Shown: positions 1-7,115 of the stretch, piece by piece
How positions within the stretch are numbered: the stretch's first letter is position 1
Layout: every line of letters begins with the position of its first letter
DNA from: Arthrobacter silvisoli
Lineage (GTDB): Bacteria; Actinomycetota; Actinomycetes; Actinomycetales; Micrococcaceae
NCBI RefSeq assembly: GCF_003369445.1
Contig: NZ_QRCU01000039.1
Span: forward strand, 124,001-188,000
Length of the DNA: 64,000 nucleotides
Direction of reading: 5' to 3'
Translations under genes and position numbers: made by a program
Notes under the pieces: generated by a model
What the model was told of the DNA's origin: nothing
The model's database searches: none
Seen by the model: only the letters and a program-made list of their open reading frames with translations

Positions 1-1
1 G

Positions 2-529
2 TCCCTCAGCGTCGGCCGCAGCGGCAGCGCGCGGGACAAGCAACGCATCAGGGAACGCATCCAGCACCTGATTGACGTGTTCCGGCGTGCCGGATCCATG
101 GAGCAGTTCGACCACGTGGTGGCCGAGGGCAAGAACTCCGTCAGCGGCGACCGGGAAGTGGTGGACCTGCTCAAGGAGCGGTTCATTTCATACGTGGACG
201 TTGACGCGGGCGCCTTCAACGATCCAGCCCGCGCCGCGGCCGAGGCCATGGATATCCTGCGCAAGCAGGCGCAGACCCACGAGGACTTCTTTGCCAGGAC
301 GCTGCCGGAGGTGACAGGAACGCCGGACAATTCCGTGGTCCCGGCCTTCGCCGCGGCCACCGCCGTGCAACTGGCAGCCGAAGCGTCAGCCAGGACGGAG
401 CCGGTAACCGGAGCGGAGCCGGCACCTAGAGCGGAACCGGCACCAAGAGCGGAGCCGGCACCAAGAGCGGAGCCGGCGGAGCGGTTGACCGCGGAGGAGC
501 GGGTCCTGACGGGAGGTTCCGCGCGATGA
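2..529 (+). CDS. Hypothetical protein, 5' end cut by the window edge
   Basis: The reading frame is open from base 2, so the start lies outside the window and the GTG at 77 is probably internal. The visible 175 residues begin with a charged, probably helical segment (DKQRIRERIQHLIDVF), followed by an acidic region. The last 60 residues are an Ala/Pro/Glu-rich tail with three AEPAPR repeats, which looks like a flexible spacer rather than a catalytic domain. I do not recognise the family. The stop overlaps the start of the next gene by four bases (ATGA), so the two genes are probably translated together and may act together at the membrane. Confidence 0.7.
   Translation, partial: SLSVGRSGSARDKQRIRERIQHLIDVFRRAGSMEQFDHVVAEGKNSVSGDREVVDLLKERFISYVDVDAGAFNDPARAAAEAMDILRKQAQTHEDFFARTLPEVTGTPDNSVVPAFAAATAVQLAAEASARTEPVTGAEPAPRAEPAPRAEPAPRAEPAERLTAEERVLTGGSAR
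413..480 (+). repeat. 18-bp tandem repeat coding AEPAPR
   Basis: Three full copies of an 18-base unit (413-430, 431-448, 449-466) and a partial fourth (467-480) differ at one or two positions each. The unit is in frame and encodes AEPAPR, so it lengthens a Pro-rich tail without breaking the gene. Copy number could vary by slippage. Confidence 0.85.
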
Positions 530-1062
530 GCCTGTACAACGTCGAGATCGGCCGCCCGCGCCGCGCCGCCGCTTGGCGCTGGTTCCTCGAGCATCCCCGC
601 GCAGACCTGCTTTGGGGGGCCTTGGCGCTGGGTGCCTGGCTGGCCGTGTCCGCCGTCTTGGCGCAACCGTTCCTGATCGAAGGTGTCGCCGAAGACCCGC
701 GCCGGACCCTGTTCCAGACCCTGGCCACCCTGTCCGGCGCCGTCGCCGGCCTCATCCTCAGCAGCGTTTCCATGCTGGTGAACGTGCTGGGAAAGAAGGC
801 GCCACCGGGGCAGCGGGCACTACCCTTGGAGCGGCTGGCCCCGGACCATCGGCGGCAGATCGGCGAGGCGTTCCTTTCCGTCATCCCGGTCCTGGCCGCC
901 CTCCTCGTGGCAGCGTTGGCGGCAATCCTCGTGGAGGGCGACGGTGTCACTGGCGTCTGGCCCATTGAAGCGGTGGTGTTCGGGCTCGGCTTCGCTGCAG
1001 CGCTCGGGTTGGTGCGGATGGCCTGGGCCTTGCGGCGCCTGATTGCGATCGCCACGTCATGA
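526..1062 (+). CDS. Small integral membrane protein, four predicted helices
   Basis: A 178-residue hydrophobic protein with about four membrane segments, near residues 28-48, 65-88, 113-135 and 143-163. A basic cytoplasmic N-terminus (GRPRRAAAWRW) precedes the first helix. A Gly/Lys/Pro-rich loop (LGKKAPPGQRALPLERL) lies between helices two and three. No catalytic motif is visible and I do not recognise the family. The start overlaps the stop of the upstream gene by four bases, so it is the second gene of a coupled pair. The gene runs tail to tail with the lipoprotein gene downstream. Confidence 0.75.
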   Translation: MSLYNVEIGRPRRAAAWRWFLEHPRADLLWGALALGAWLAVSAVLAQPFLIEGVAEDPRRTLFQTLATLSGAVAGLILSSVSMLVNVLGKKAPPGQRALPLERLAPDHRRQIGEAFLSVIPVLAALLVAALAAILVEGDGVTGVWPIEAVVFGLGFAAALGLVRMAWALRRLIAIATS

Positions 1063-1131
1063 GCCGCCTCCCGGAACCGGCGCCGGGGCCGGAACCGGGC
1101 CCGGGACCGGCGCGGAATCGGGCGCGTGCCG

Positions 1132-2061
1132 TTACCGCAGATCCAGGAGCTCGGCCAAGGGGCGCCCGTTGATCCGGATGTCCGCCCGGGATGCGCCAGT
1201 GGCCGCGATAGCGGTCTGCGTAAGCTGGGCATCGATCCTGGGACTGTCGCACACTCCGCCCTGACGCAGTTCTCCGCGGAGGTCGACCACGGCCGTGGCT
1301 CCGTCCAGTCGGCCGGAAACATAGGTCAGGCCCGAGGCGGCGAGGGCGTTGTACAGGTTTGAGCCCGCCGGAACGCTGTCAGCGCCCAGCAGCCGGGCAA
1401 TCGCGACCGCCATCGGGTCCTGTGGGGTGATTGCCGAGCCGGCGGATACCTGCCTTCCGGAGGCGCCGGAGCGCACTGCGACCAGGCTGTCGTTGCAGCC
1501 GAAGCGGGCGCCGCGGCGGCCGCCGTCGTCGATTGCCACGAGGTAAATGGCGGGGCCGGTGAGCGTCGCCAGATCCTCATCCGTGCCCGGCGCGCCGGAG
1601 CCTGAACTCGCAGCAGGCGTCCCAGTGGAAGACGGCGGCACGGGCGGCGCCTGAACTGAGGCGGGCGGAACCGCAACCGGCGCCGGCGTCGCCGGAATGA
1701 CGTAGCCGTCCGCGCCGGGGGAGGTGGCCCCCGGCGCGGCGGGCTCGGGAGCCGGCGGGACGGTGGACGACGTCGCCTGAACCGGAGGGGTGGGCAGCCC
1801 AGAGGGCGCGGCGACCGCGGGACTGGGCGCCGGGACAGCCTCCCGAAGGGCCGGTCCGGGTGCCAGGCTTGCGGAATGCGCACAGCCGCCAAGCCCGAAA
1901 ACCAGGCTGCATGCGAGCAGCATGCCGAAAGCCGGACTGCCGAAAGCCAGGGAACCAGGCGACGAACCGGCCGACACGCCGCGTGGCGGGGCGACCGCCG
2001 TCGAGCGTCCGAATCCGCGCGTACCCACCATGACAGCCCCCGAGCTACCCGGCAGCCCCAT
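1132..2061 (-). CDS. GerMN-domain lipoprotein
   Basis: A 309-residue exported protein. A hydrophobic stretch (MLLACSLVFGLGGC) ends in a lipobox-like LGGC, so Cys60 is the probable lipid attachment site. A long Ala/Pro/Ser-rich linker follows (about residues 65-165). The C-terminal 140 residues look like a GerMN domain: a strand-rich start (IYLVAIDDGGRRG), GCNDSLVAV, a DPMAVAIARLLG helix and a TAVVDLRGEL strand. In the family this domain occurs in cell-envelope lipoproteins of actinobacteria and in spore germination proteins. The start is uncertain: the first ATG leaves an unusually long n-region, and ATGs at 2031 and 1923 are alternatives. It probably has its own promoter, since the neighbouring gene ends in a hairpin. 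Confidence 0.75.
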   Translation of the reverse strand: MGLPGSSGAVMVGTRGFGRSTAVAPPRGVSAGSSPGSLAFGSPAFGMLLACSLVFGLGGCAHSASLAPGPALREAVPAPSPAVAAPSGLPTPPVQATSSTVPPAPEPAAPGATSPGADGYVIPATPAPVAVPPASVQAPPVPPSSTGTPAASSGSGAPGTDEDLATLTGPAIYLVAIDDGGRRGARFGCNDSLVAVRSGASGRQVSAGSAITPQDPMAVAIARLLGADSVPAGSNLYNALAASGLTYVSGRLDGATAVVDLRGELRQGGVCDSPRIDAQLTQTAIAATGASRADIRINGRPLAELLDLR

Positions 2062-2190
2062 GGTCGCTGCCCATGGTTGCCGCCCCTTGCTTCAACCGTA
2101 AGGCCGGCAAATCAGCCGCGAAATGCCCCGGCGGTGACAGTTCGGCGTCAGCTCCGTCACGGATTGGTAGCGCGCCGGAGAGCCGCAGAA

Positions 2191-2227
2191 GGCTCCGTTC
2201 CGCGCGGAAATCCGGCGGAACGGAGCC
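2191..2227 (-). terminator. Hairpin terminator downstream of the FMN reductase gene
   Basis: A perfect 13-base stem (GGCTCCGTTCCGC with its complement at 2215-2227) and an 11-base loop lie 24 bases past the stop of the reverse-strand FMN reductase gene. Only a short TTCT follows on that strand, so a strong T-tract is missing. Confidence 0.65.
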
Positions 2228-2250
2228 TTGGAGCTAAGACCTCAACAGGG

Positions 2251-2814
2251 TCAGGCTGCCGCCTCTTCGGCGACGGCGGTGAGGGGCTCGAAGATGGCCT
2301 TGATCTGGTCGACGATCTCGGCGTCGTCCTTCGGGTGCAGTTCGGCGAAGCGGATCATGGAACCGGGAACGGCCAGCTTGACGTCTTCCAGCACCTTGGC
2401 GCCGGCGATGCCGACGGCCTTGCGGGCCTCGTCCTGTGCCCAGACTCCGCCGTACTGGCCGAAGGCGGTCCCGACGACGGCGGTCGGCTTACCGGCGAGG
2501 GCGCCGGCGCCGAAGGGACGGGACAGCCAGTCGATGGCGTTCTTGAGCGAGGCGGGCATGGTGCCGTTGTGCTCCGGGGTGACCAGCAGCAGGGCGTCGG
2601 CCCCTGCCGCGGCGGCGCGCAGGGCGGCGGCTTCGGCCGGAACCTGGCCTTCGACGTCGATGTCTTCGTTGTAGAACGGGATGTTGCCGAGGGAGCCGTA
2701 GACCTGGACATCCACGCCCTCCGGCGCGTTCAGGGCAATGGCTTCGGCCAGCTTGCGGTTGTGGGAGTCGGCGCGAAGGCTGCCAACCAGGGCGAGAACG
2801 GTGTTCGTGGTCAT
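2251..2814 (-). CDS. NADPH-dependent FMN reductase family protein
   Basis: A 187-residue flavodoxin-fold protein, full length for the family. The N-terminal GSLRADSHNRKLA loop is the usual FMN phosphate-binding loop (GSLRxxSxNxxL). TPEHNGTMPASLKNAIDWLSRP is the second flavin-contacting segment and the most conserved part of the family. These enzymes pass electrons from NAD(P)H to FMN, quinones or azo dyes in the cytosol. The gene faces the TetR regulator gene across a 118-base region that contains a palindrome, so it is probably the regulator's main target. The role would be redox or xenobiotic defence; the substrate cannot be told from sequence. Confidence 0.9.
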   Translation of the reverse strand: MTTNTVLALVGSLRADSHNRKLAEAIALNAPEGVDVQVYGSLGNIPFYNEDIDVEGQVPAEAAALRAAAAGADALLLVTPEHNGTMPASLKNAIDWLSRPFGAGALAGKPTAVVGTAFGQYGGVWAQDEARKAVGIAGAKVLEDVKLAVPGSMIRFAELHPKDDAEIVDQIKAIFEPLTAVAEEAAA

Positions 2815-2894
2815 GGGAAACTCCTTGCTTCTGTCCCGCGGCCGGAGCCGTCGGACGCTTGTTCTGAGGCTGGATGCCTGCCTTTCACTAGACT

Positions 2895-2915
2895 AAACGG
2901 ACTACGGTCCGGTTT
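2895..2915. promoter_or_regulatory. Palindromic operator between the FMN reductase and TetR genes
   Basis: AAACGGAC and GTCCGGTTT form an almost perfect inverted repeat around a TACG centre, with one extra G in the right arm. The site lies 18 bases before the TetR start and about 80 before the reductase start. That is where a TetR dimer would repress both genes. Confidence 0.6.
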
Positions 2916-2932
2916 GTATTCCCGCGACTAGA

Positions 2933-3559
2933 ATGTTTCTTGTGAGCCTCATCCCAATCCGCCCGGAGGGTTCTTCGGGGCCGCCGTCCGAGCGCAGCGA
3001 CGCCGCCCGCAACCGCGAGCGTCTCCTGCAGGCTGCCAGGGAACTCGTTGCCGAGCGCGGCGTGGACGCCGTCACCATGGACATGCTCGCCTGCCGGGCG
3101 GAGGTGGGCAAAGGGACGGTCTTCCGCCGCTTCGGCAACCGCGCAGGCCTGATGATGACCTTGCTGAGCGACGCCGAAGCCGAGTTCCAGCAGCGGTTCA
3201 TCTTCGGACCCCCGCCCTTGGGTCCCGGCGCGCCGCCGGTGGAACGCCTCATGGCCTTCGGCGAAGCCCGGATCAGGTACATCGACAAGTACGGCGAGCT
3301 CGCCAGGGCCGCGGAGCATTCCCCGCACAACCGCCACGCGGCCCCGCCCGCCCTGCTCTGGCACCGCCACCTCGAAATGCTGCTGCGCGAGGCCGGCGTC
3401 GACGATCCCTGGCTCATGGCATCGTTCCTGCTCTCGACCCTCGACCCGGAGCGCGTGCTCTATGCACTGCGCAGCCAAGGGGTCGAGGCTGCCCGCATCG
3501 AGGCCGGCTGGCGCGAATTTGCCGGCCGCCTCCTGGGCTGCCCGCCTGGTGCGAAGTGA
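2933..3559 (+). CDS. TetR family transcriptional regulator
   Basis: A 208-residue protein with a standard TetR layout. The N-terminal helix-turn-helix (about residues 25-65) runs from RLLQAARELVAERG to VGKGTVFRRFGNRAGL, with the usual K-G-T-x-x-R-x-F recognition helix. The rest is a helical ligand-binding domain of ordinary length. The ATG at 2933 is used here, but a GTG at 2942 is as likely, since no clear ribosome site decides. It is divergent from the FMN reductase gene, and the palindrome at 2895-2915 suggests it represses itself and that gene until an inducer, probably a quinone or aromatic compound, binds. Confidence 0.9.
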   Translation: MFLVSLIPIRPEGSSGPPSERSDAARNRERLLQAARELVAERGVDAVTMDMLACRAEVGKGTVFRRFGNRAGLMMTLLSDAEAEFQQRFIFGPPPLGPGAPPVERLMAFGEARIRYIDKYGELARAAEHSPHNRHAAPPALLWHRHLEMLLREAGVDDPWLMASFLLSTLDPERVLYALRSQGVEAARIEAGWREFAGRLLGCPPGAK

Positions 3560-3749
3560 CTGGCTCTGACGATTGTGAACTGCCGTCATCCGTTGATAAC
3601 GATCCGGACGCCAGCTGCCGCCTGACTTGGCGCAGAACCATTCTGGAACGCCGGGCCACCGAAGGATGGGGGAGCGCCGTGGGGCACATCCGAACGATCC
3701 TGGATAAGACCCGGCCCGCGTGCGGCTCCGCCGGAGTAGCCTTGGCAGC

Positions 3750-4808
3750 ATGACGCCAGCTTCCCGCACCCCCATCCGTGCCGCCGTCGCCGGCTACGGC
3801 CTCTCCGGCAGCGTCTTCCACGCCCCGTTCCTCGCCGCGGACCCGGCCTATTCGCTGGACGTGATCGCCACTTCCGACGCCGGTCGCCGCCGGGCGGCAA
3901 GCGGGCGCTATCCGGGCGTGAAGCTTGTCGACCGGCCGGAGGACATCCTCGCGCTCGCCGGGGACCTGGACCTGATCATCCTCGGTACGCCCCCGGCAAG
4001 CCACTATCCGCTCGCGAAAGCTGCGCTGGAAGCCGGGCTCGACGTCGTCGTGGACAAACCGTTCACCGTGCACAGCGCGCAGGCGCGGGAACTGATCGGG
4101 CTGGCGGCAGGGCTCGGCCGGGTGCTCACCGTGTACCAGAACCGCCGCTGGGACGGCGACGCCCTCACCGTGAAGAAACTGCTCGACGCCGGCGTGCTGG
4201 GCCGGGTGCTGCGGTTCGAAAGTTCCATGGAGCGCTGGGCCCCGGAGATCAGCAAGGCGTGGAAGGCCGGTGCCGGCGTGGATGAGGGCGGCGGGGTCCT
4301 CTACGACCTCGGCACCCACGTGCTGGACCTCGCGCTGCGGCTGCTGGGACCTGCGACAGTCCGCTACGCGGAAATCACCGCGCGCCGCGCACAGGAACGC
4401 GCCGACGACGACGTCTTCCTGGCGCTCCGGCACGACTCCGGCGTCATCAGCCACCACGCCCTGAACCTGAGCAGCCGCCTGCACGGCCCGCGCTTCCGGA
4501 TCCTGGGCAGTGACGCCGGCTTCGTCAAGTACGGAGTCGACCCGCAGGAACCGTTCATCCTGGGCGGCGGACTGCCCACGGACCCGGCCTATGGCCTGGA
4601 CGCCCAGGAACACTACGGCATCCTCGAGCGCGACGGCGTGCAAACGCCGGTTCCCACCGAACGCGGCGCCTACCAGGAGTTCTACCGGATCCTCGCGGAC
4701 AAGATCGCCGACGGCGGAGCCTCCTCTGCGCTGCCGCTGCCGGTGGATCCTGAGGACTCGGCCGCGGTGCTGGAGCTGATCGAACAGGCGCGGAAGATCG
4801 CCCCCTGA
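3750..4808 (+). CDS. Gfo/Idh/MocA family oxidoreductase
   Basis: A 352-residue NAD(P)-dependent oxidoreductase of normal length. The N-terminal Rossmann domain begins with AAVAGYGLSGSVFHAPF, a Gly-rich nucleotide loop of the YvaA/IolW type. LGTPPASHYPLAKAALEAG is followed by the family's catalytic lysine motif, here DKPFTVHSAQA in place of EKP. The C-terminal half is the substrate-binding beta-sheet domain, with GGGVLYDLGTHVLDLAL as its conserved segment (His is the usual proton donor). The ATG at 3750 gives a normal N-terminus; a GTG 30 bases upstream only adds an atypical extension. Substrates in the family are sugars, inositols or related polyols. It is probably a single-gene transcript. 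Confidence 0.88.
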   Translation: MTPASRTPIRAAVAGYGLSGSVFHAPFLAADPAYSLDVIATSDAGRRRAASGRYPGVKLVDRPEDILALAGDLDLIILGTPPASHYPLAKAALEAGLDVVVDKPFTVHSAQARELIGLAAGLGRVLTVYQNRRWDGDALTVKKLLDAGVLGRVLRFESSMERWAPEISKAWKAGAGVDEGGGVLYDLGTHVLDLALRLLGPATVRYAEITARRAQERADDDVFLALRHDSGVISHHALNLSSRLHGPRFRILGSDAGFVKYGVDPQEPFILGGGLPTDPAYGLDAQEHYGILERDGVQTPVPTERGAYQEFYRILADKIADGGASSALPLPVDPEDSAAVLELIEQARKIAP

Positions 4809-4838
4809 GAGATTTTTCCGTGAAGGAGTAACTTTTCC

Positions 4839-4864
4839 GGAACCGCTGGCGATGTAAGGGTCGT
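4839..4864 (+). promoter_or_regulatory. Candidate ECF sigma-dependent promoter
   Basis: GGAAC (4839-4843) and TCGT (4861-4864) are separated by 17 bases, which fits the general form of many ECF-sigma promoters (GGAAC and a short CGT-containing -10). It precedes a secreted-protein gene that sits next to an ECF sigma gene. The -10 match is short, so confidence is low. Confidence 0.35.
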
Positions 4865-4935
4865 GCGGGCAGCGCCCCGCGCCACTGACCACCGGCAGCC
4901 GACCGTTGCTGCCGTGCCAAAGCCAGACATCTGTC
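4845..4935 (+). promoter_or_regulatory. Structured 5' leader, copy 1
   Basis: The 90 bases before the secreted-protein gene contain a stem CGGCAGC/GCTGCCG (4893-4899 with 4908-4914, loop of eight). Downstream is AAGCCAGACATCTGTC (4918-4933), which resembles the 3' B12-box of cobalamin riboswitches, and upstream is GCCACTG (4881-4887), also seen in that class. The usual 5' core of a cobalamin riboswitch is not recognisable, so I call it only a structured leader. A ribosome site GGAGGG (4936-4941) follows directly, so folding could control translation. A close second copy lies at 7026-7113. Confidence 0.5.
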
Positions 4936-4945
4936 GGAGGGTTCC

Positions 4946-5629
4946 ATGTCCATGTTCACTGTCCTTGCCACCAGCAAAGTCGCCGCTGGCCTGCTCGCCG
5001 CCGGAGCCGTCACCGTGGGCGGTTCCGGCGCCGTAGCCTTCGCCGGAGTGCTTCCTGCAGACCTCCAGCAGAAGGCCCACGATCTGATCGGCGCACCCGC
5101 TCCGGCCGTTCAGGACGTCGAGGGCGAAGCCGCTGCCGCGAAGGCGAAGGCTGCCGACGCGGCCGGTCAGGCGCAGTCCAAGGCGTCCGCCGCCGTCGAC
5201 GTTGCGCAGGCGAAGATTGCGGACGCTATCGAGGCTGCCAAGGCCAAGGCGGCCGACGTCGCCCTGCCCGAATCCTTCGGCCTCTGCAAGGCGCTGCTCA
5301 GCGGCGGGCTGAACGCTGATGCAAAGATTCCGGGCTACCAGTCCCTGGCGGTGGCCGCCGGCGGCGAAGGCAACGTCGGAACCCATTGCGAGCACCTCGT
5401 GGCGGGTGTGGAAGCCGAGTTTGCTGCCCGCGGTGCGGCCGACGCCGAGGCCCACGCGAGTACAAACGCTGCAACGCCGGCAGTGCCTGCAGTCCCGGCG
5501 GCGCCCGCGGTTCCAGCAGTTCCAGCAGTTCCTGCAGTGCCGGCAGCTCCTGCAGTGCCCGCCGTTCCGACGGCCCCGGCTGAGCTGCCCGGCCATGTTG
5601 ACGGACCCATCGATTCCGTCCGTCCCTAG
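4946..5629 (+). CDS. Secreted Ala/Pro-rich protein with AVPAVPA tail
   Basis: A 227-residue exported protein of unknown function. Residues 10-34 form a signal-like hydrophobic stretch. A helical, Ala/Lys-rich region follows (residues 55-110, with repeated AKAKAADAA-type units that may form a coiled coil). Next comes a small globular part with two cysteines (Cys113 and Cys149) that could form a disulfide. The last 65 residues are a flexible tail of AVPAVPA repeats, like a wall-spanning spacer, but no LPxTG motif ends it. GGAGGG lies 5 bases before the ATG. The neighbours (an ECF sigma factor and a membrane protein with a similar Pro-rich tail) suggest an envelope stress or surface role. Confidence 0.75.
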   Translation: MSMFTVLATSKVAAGLLAAGAVTVGGSGAVAFAGVLPADLQQKAHDLIGAPAPAVQDVEGEAAAAKAKAADAAGQAQSKASAAVDVAQAKIADAIEAAKAKAADVALPESFGLCKALLSGGLNADAKIPGYQSLAVAAGGEGNVGTHCEHLVAGVEAEFAARGAADAEAHASTNAATPAVPAVPAAPAVPAVPAVPAVPAAPAVPAVPTAPAELPGHVDGPIDSVRP

Positions 5630-5690
5630 CCCCACGGCTAGGGTTTAACGACGTGGGGTTCCCTGTTTTCGGGCAGGGAGCCCCGCCACG
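5624..5690 (+). terminator. Two tandem hairpins after the secreted-protein gene
   Basis: The first hairpin pairs CCCTAGCC (5624-5631) with GGCTAGGG (5636-5643) and includes the stop codon. It is followed by a short TTTAA. The second pairs 5652-5665 with 5674-5690 (CGTGGGGTTCCCTG with an imperfect complement). They separate the secreted-protein gene from the sigma gene and so argue that the two are not one transcript, or are joined only by read-through. Confidence 0.65.
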
Positions 5691-5763
5691 CAACAGACGG
5701 CGGCGCCGGTCCCCGCATTATCGCAAGGACGGAACGGGCGCCGCGTGGGATGGAGGGCCGCGG

Positions 5764-6315
5764 GTGCTTGACCCCTTGGCTGAGGAATATGTGCAGACGG
5801 ACGCGGAAGACCCCGCGCTGCTCTTCACGGCTGCCTACAACAGCTTCTCCGGCCAGGTCCTCGGATACCTGCGTGCCCGTGGCGTCAACGATCCCGAGGC
5901 GGTCACTCAGGACGTCTTCCTCGCGCTCTACCCGAAAATCCCGGCCCTCCACGGGGGACTCCAGGGGGCCAAGTCCCTGCTTTTCTCTATCGCGCACGCC
6001 CGCCTGGTGGACCACTACCGGAAGCGGGAGCGTGAGCCGGCCTTCAGCCCCTTCGAGCCGGGGCTGGACGAGCGCCGCACACCGTCGGCCGAGGCGCAGG
6101 CCTTCGGGCACGGGGACGGTCTCGGCGTAACCGAACTGCTCGACGGACTCAGGGACGACCACCGCGAGGTGCTGGCACTACGGGTCGTGGCCGACCTCTC
6201 ACTGGAAGAAACGGCCGCCATCATGGGCAAGACACAAGGAGCCGTGAAACAACTGCAGCGCAGGGCCTTGCTCGCACTCCGGGAGTGCGCGCAACAAAGG
6301 AATGGCACATCATGA
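5764..6315 (+). CDS. ECF-type RNA polymerase sigma factor
   Basis: A 183-residue sigma-70 factor with only regions 2 and 4, as in ECF factors. Region 2 covers about residues 18-80: AYNSFSGQVLGYLRARG, then DPEAVTQDVFLALY, then KSLLFSIAHARLVDHYRKR. Region 4 covers about residues 122-175 and contains LRDDHREVLALRVVADLSLEETAAIMG with the helix-turn-helix TQGAVKQLQRRAL. I chose the GTG at 5764 because GGAGGG stands six bases before it; an ATG at 5653 would lie inside the preceding hairpin and adds an atypical Arg-rich N-terminus. The stop overlaps the next start (ATGA), so its likely partner is made at the same time. Confidence 0.9.
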   Translation: MLDPLAEEYVQTDAEDPALLFTAAYNSFSGQVLGYLRARGVNDPEAVTQDVFLALYPKIPALHGGLQGAKSLLFSIAHARLVDHYRKREREPAFSPFEPGLDERRTPSAEAQAFGHGDGLGVTELLDGLRDDHREVLALRVVADLSLEETAAIMGKTQGAVKQLQRRALLALRECAQQRNGTS

Positions 6316-6974
6316 GCGAACACCGCCCCGACGGCAGTGCCGCGGGCATCAACCGGCTGCTGGCCGAGTCCGGCTTGGAGGACGCCGCGGACATCCGGGC
6401 TGGACTGCTGGAACTCCGCTCACTGGCGGACATCCCCCCGGAGCCTTCCGCCCAGCTCCGTGCCCTGATGGTGCCTGCCACGCCGGCCGCTGGTGACGCC
6501 GGCGGCACGGCGCCTGTCGACGAACTGGCCGCCCGCCGGAGGAAGCGCCGCCTGGCGGTGACCGCCGTCGCCGTCGCTGCTTCCCTTGCCGTGGGAGCCA
6601 CCGCGGCGGCAGCGTCCGGCGGCGGCATCCCCGCTGTGTTGAGCCACCTCGGCAATGCGGTGGGCACCGCCGTCTCCCGGGTGCTCCCGAGACCGGCCGC
6701 TCCCCCCGCGGCTCCGCCGGCACTACACCGCAGCCCCCGGCCAAACGACCCGACAGACGCCCCCGCGGCAACCCCGGTTCCTTCGGTCAACGCCACGCCT
6801 GGCGCCGGGAACCTCGCCCCGGTTCCGCATCGGTCCGGCGCATCTCCCGAAGGTAGCATCCCCGGCCTCCCCGGGAACCGGACCGTCAAGCTGCCCGTGC
6901 CCGTACCTACTGTGCCGTTACCGCTTCCGGCACCAAGGCTGACGGGAGGTCCGGCAAACCCTGACAGGACCTAG
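6312..6974 (+). CDS. Single-pass membrane protein, probable regulator of the ECF sigma factor
   Basis: A 220-residue protein coupled to the sigma gene by an ATGA overlap. Residues 1-70 are a cytosolic, mostly helical region (NRLLAESGLEDAADIRAGL). A basic cluster RRRKRR precedes a membrane helix (about residues 80-102, LAVTAVAVAASLAVGATAAAA). The remaining outer part is rich in Pro and short hydrophobic residues and ends without an enzyme domain. Gene position and topology are those of an anti-sigma factor, but I see no zinc-binding HxxxCxxC motif, so it is not a typical ZAS protein. That it holds back the sigma factor is an inference. Confidence 0.75.
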   Translation: MSEHRPDGSAAGINRLLAESGLEDAADIRAGLLELRSLADIPPEPSAQLRALMVPATPAAGDAGGTAPVDELAARRRKRRLAVTAVAVAASLAVGATAAAASGGGIPAVLSHLGNAVGTAVSRVLPRPAAPPAAPPALHRSPRPNDPTDAPAATPVPSVNATPGAGNLAPVPHRSGASPEGSIPGLPGNRTVKLPVPVPTVPLPLPAPRLTGGPANPDRT

Positions 6975-7025
6975 TACTGCGTCTAACCGTCGCCGGGTTC
7001 TCGTCTTCAGCCGGGACCCGCCGTC

Positions 7026-7113
7026 GCTGGCCACAGGCTCCCTAAGGTTCGTGCGGGCACCCAAGGACCATCGGCAGCCAACCGTTGCTGCCATGCGAAG
7101 GCTGGACGCTTGT
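7026..7113 (+). promoter_or_regulatory. Structured leader, copy 2, without a downstream gene
   Basis: From TAAGG (about 7043) to TTGTC (about 7113) this stretch aligns with the leader at 4845-4935, sharing TCGTGCGGGCA, the stem GGCAGC/GCTGCC and GAC.CTTGTC, apart from a deletion of about nine bases near the middle. In copy 1 a ribosome site and a gene follow at once. Here the sequence runs straight into the stop codon of the reverse-strand phosphopantetheinyl transferase gene at 7116. It therefore looks like a leader cut off from its gene. Confidence 0.55.
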
Positions 7114-7115
7114 CT

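Noticed and set aside
413..480. A short CRISPR-like array
   Set aside because: The units are contiguous, in frame and without spacers; this is a protein-coding tandem repeat.
3556..3753. Possible 65-residue forward gene between TetR and the Gfo/Idh gene
   Set aside because: No ribosome site, no family resemblance, and it overlaps the start of the oxidoreductase gene.
4845..4935. A full cobalamin riboswitch call
   Set aside because: Only GCCACTG and a B12-box-like 3' end are recognisable; the 5' core and the usual length are missing, so a covariance-model search is needed before naming the class.
5335..5610. Reverse frame of GTAGTAGAA-type repeats
   Set aside because: It is the complement of the AVPAVPA repeat tail; the forward protein has a signal peptide and ribosome site.
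7013..7052. An ECF promoter before leader copy 2 like the one before copy 1
   Set aside because: No GGAAC lies at the right distance from TCGT; the nearest GGGACC is about 30 bases away.
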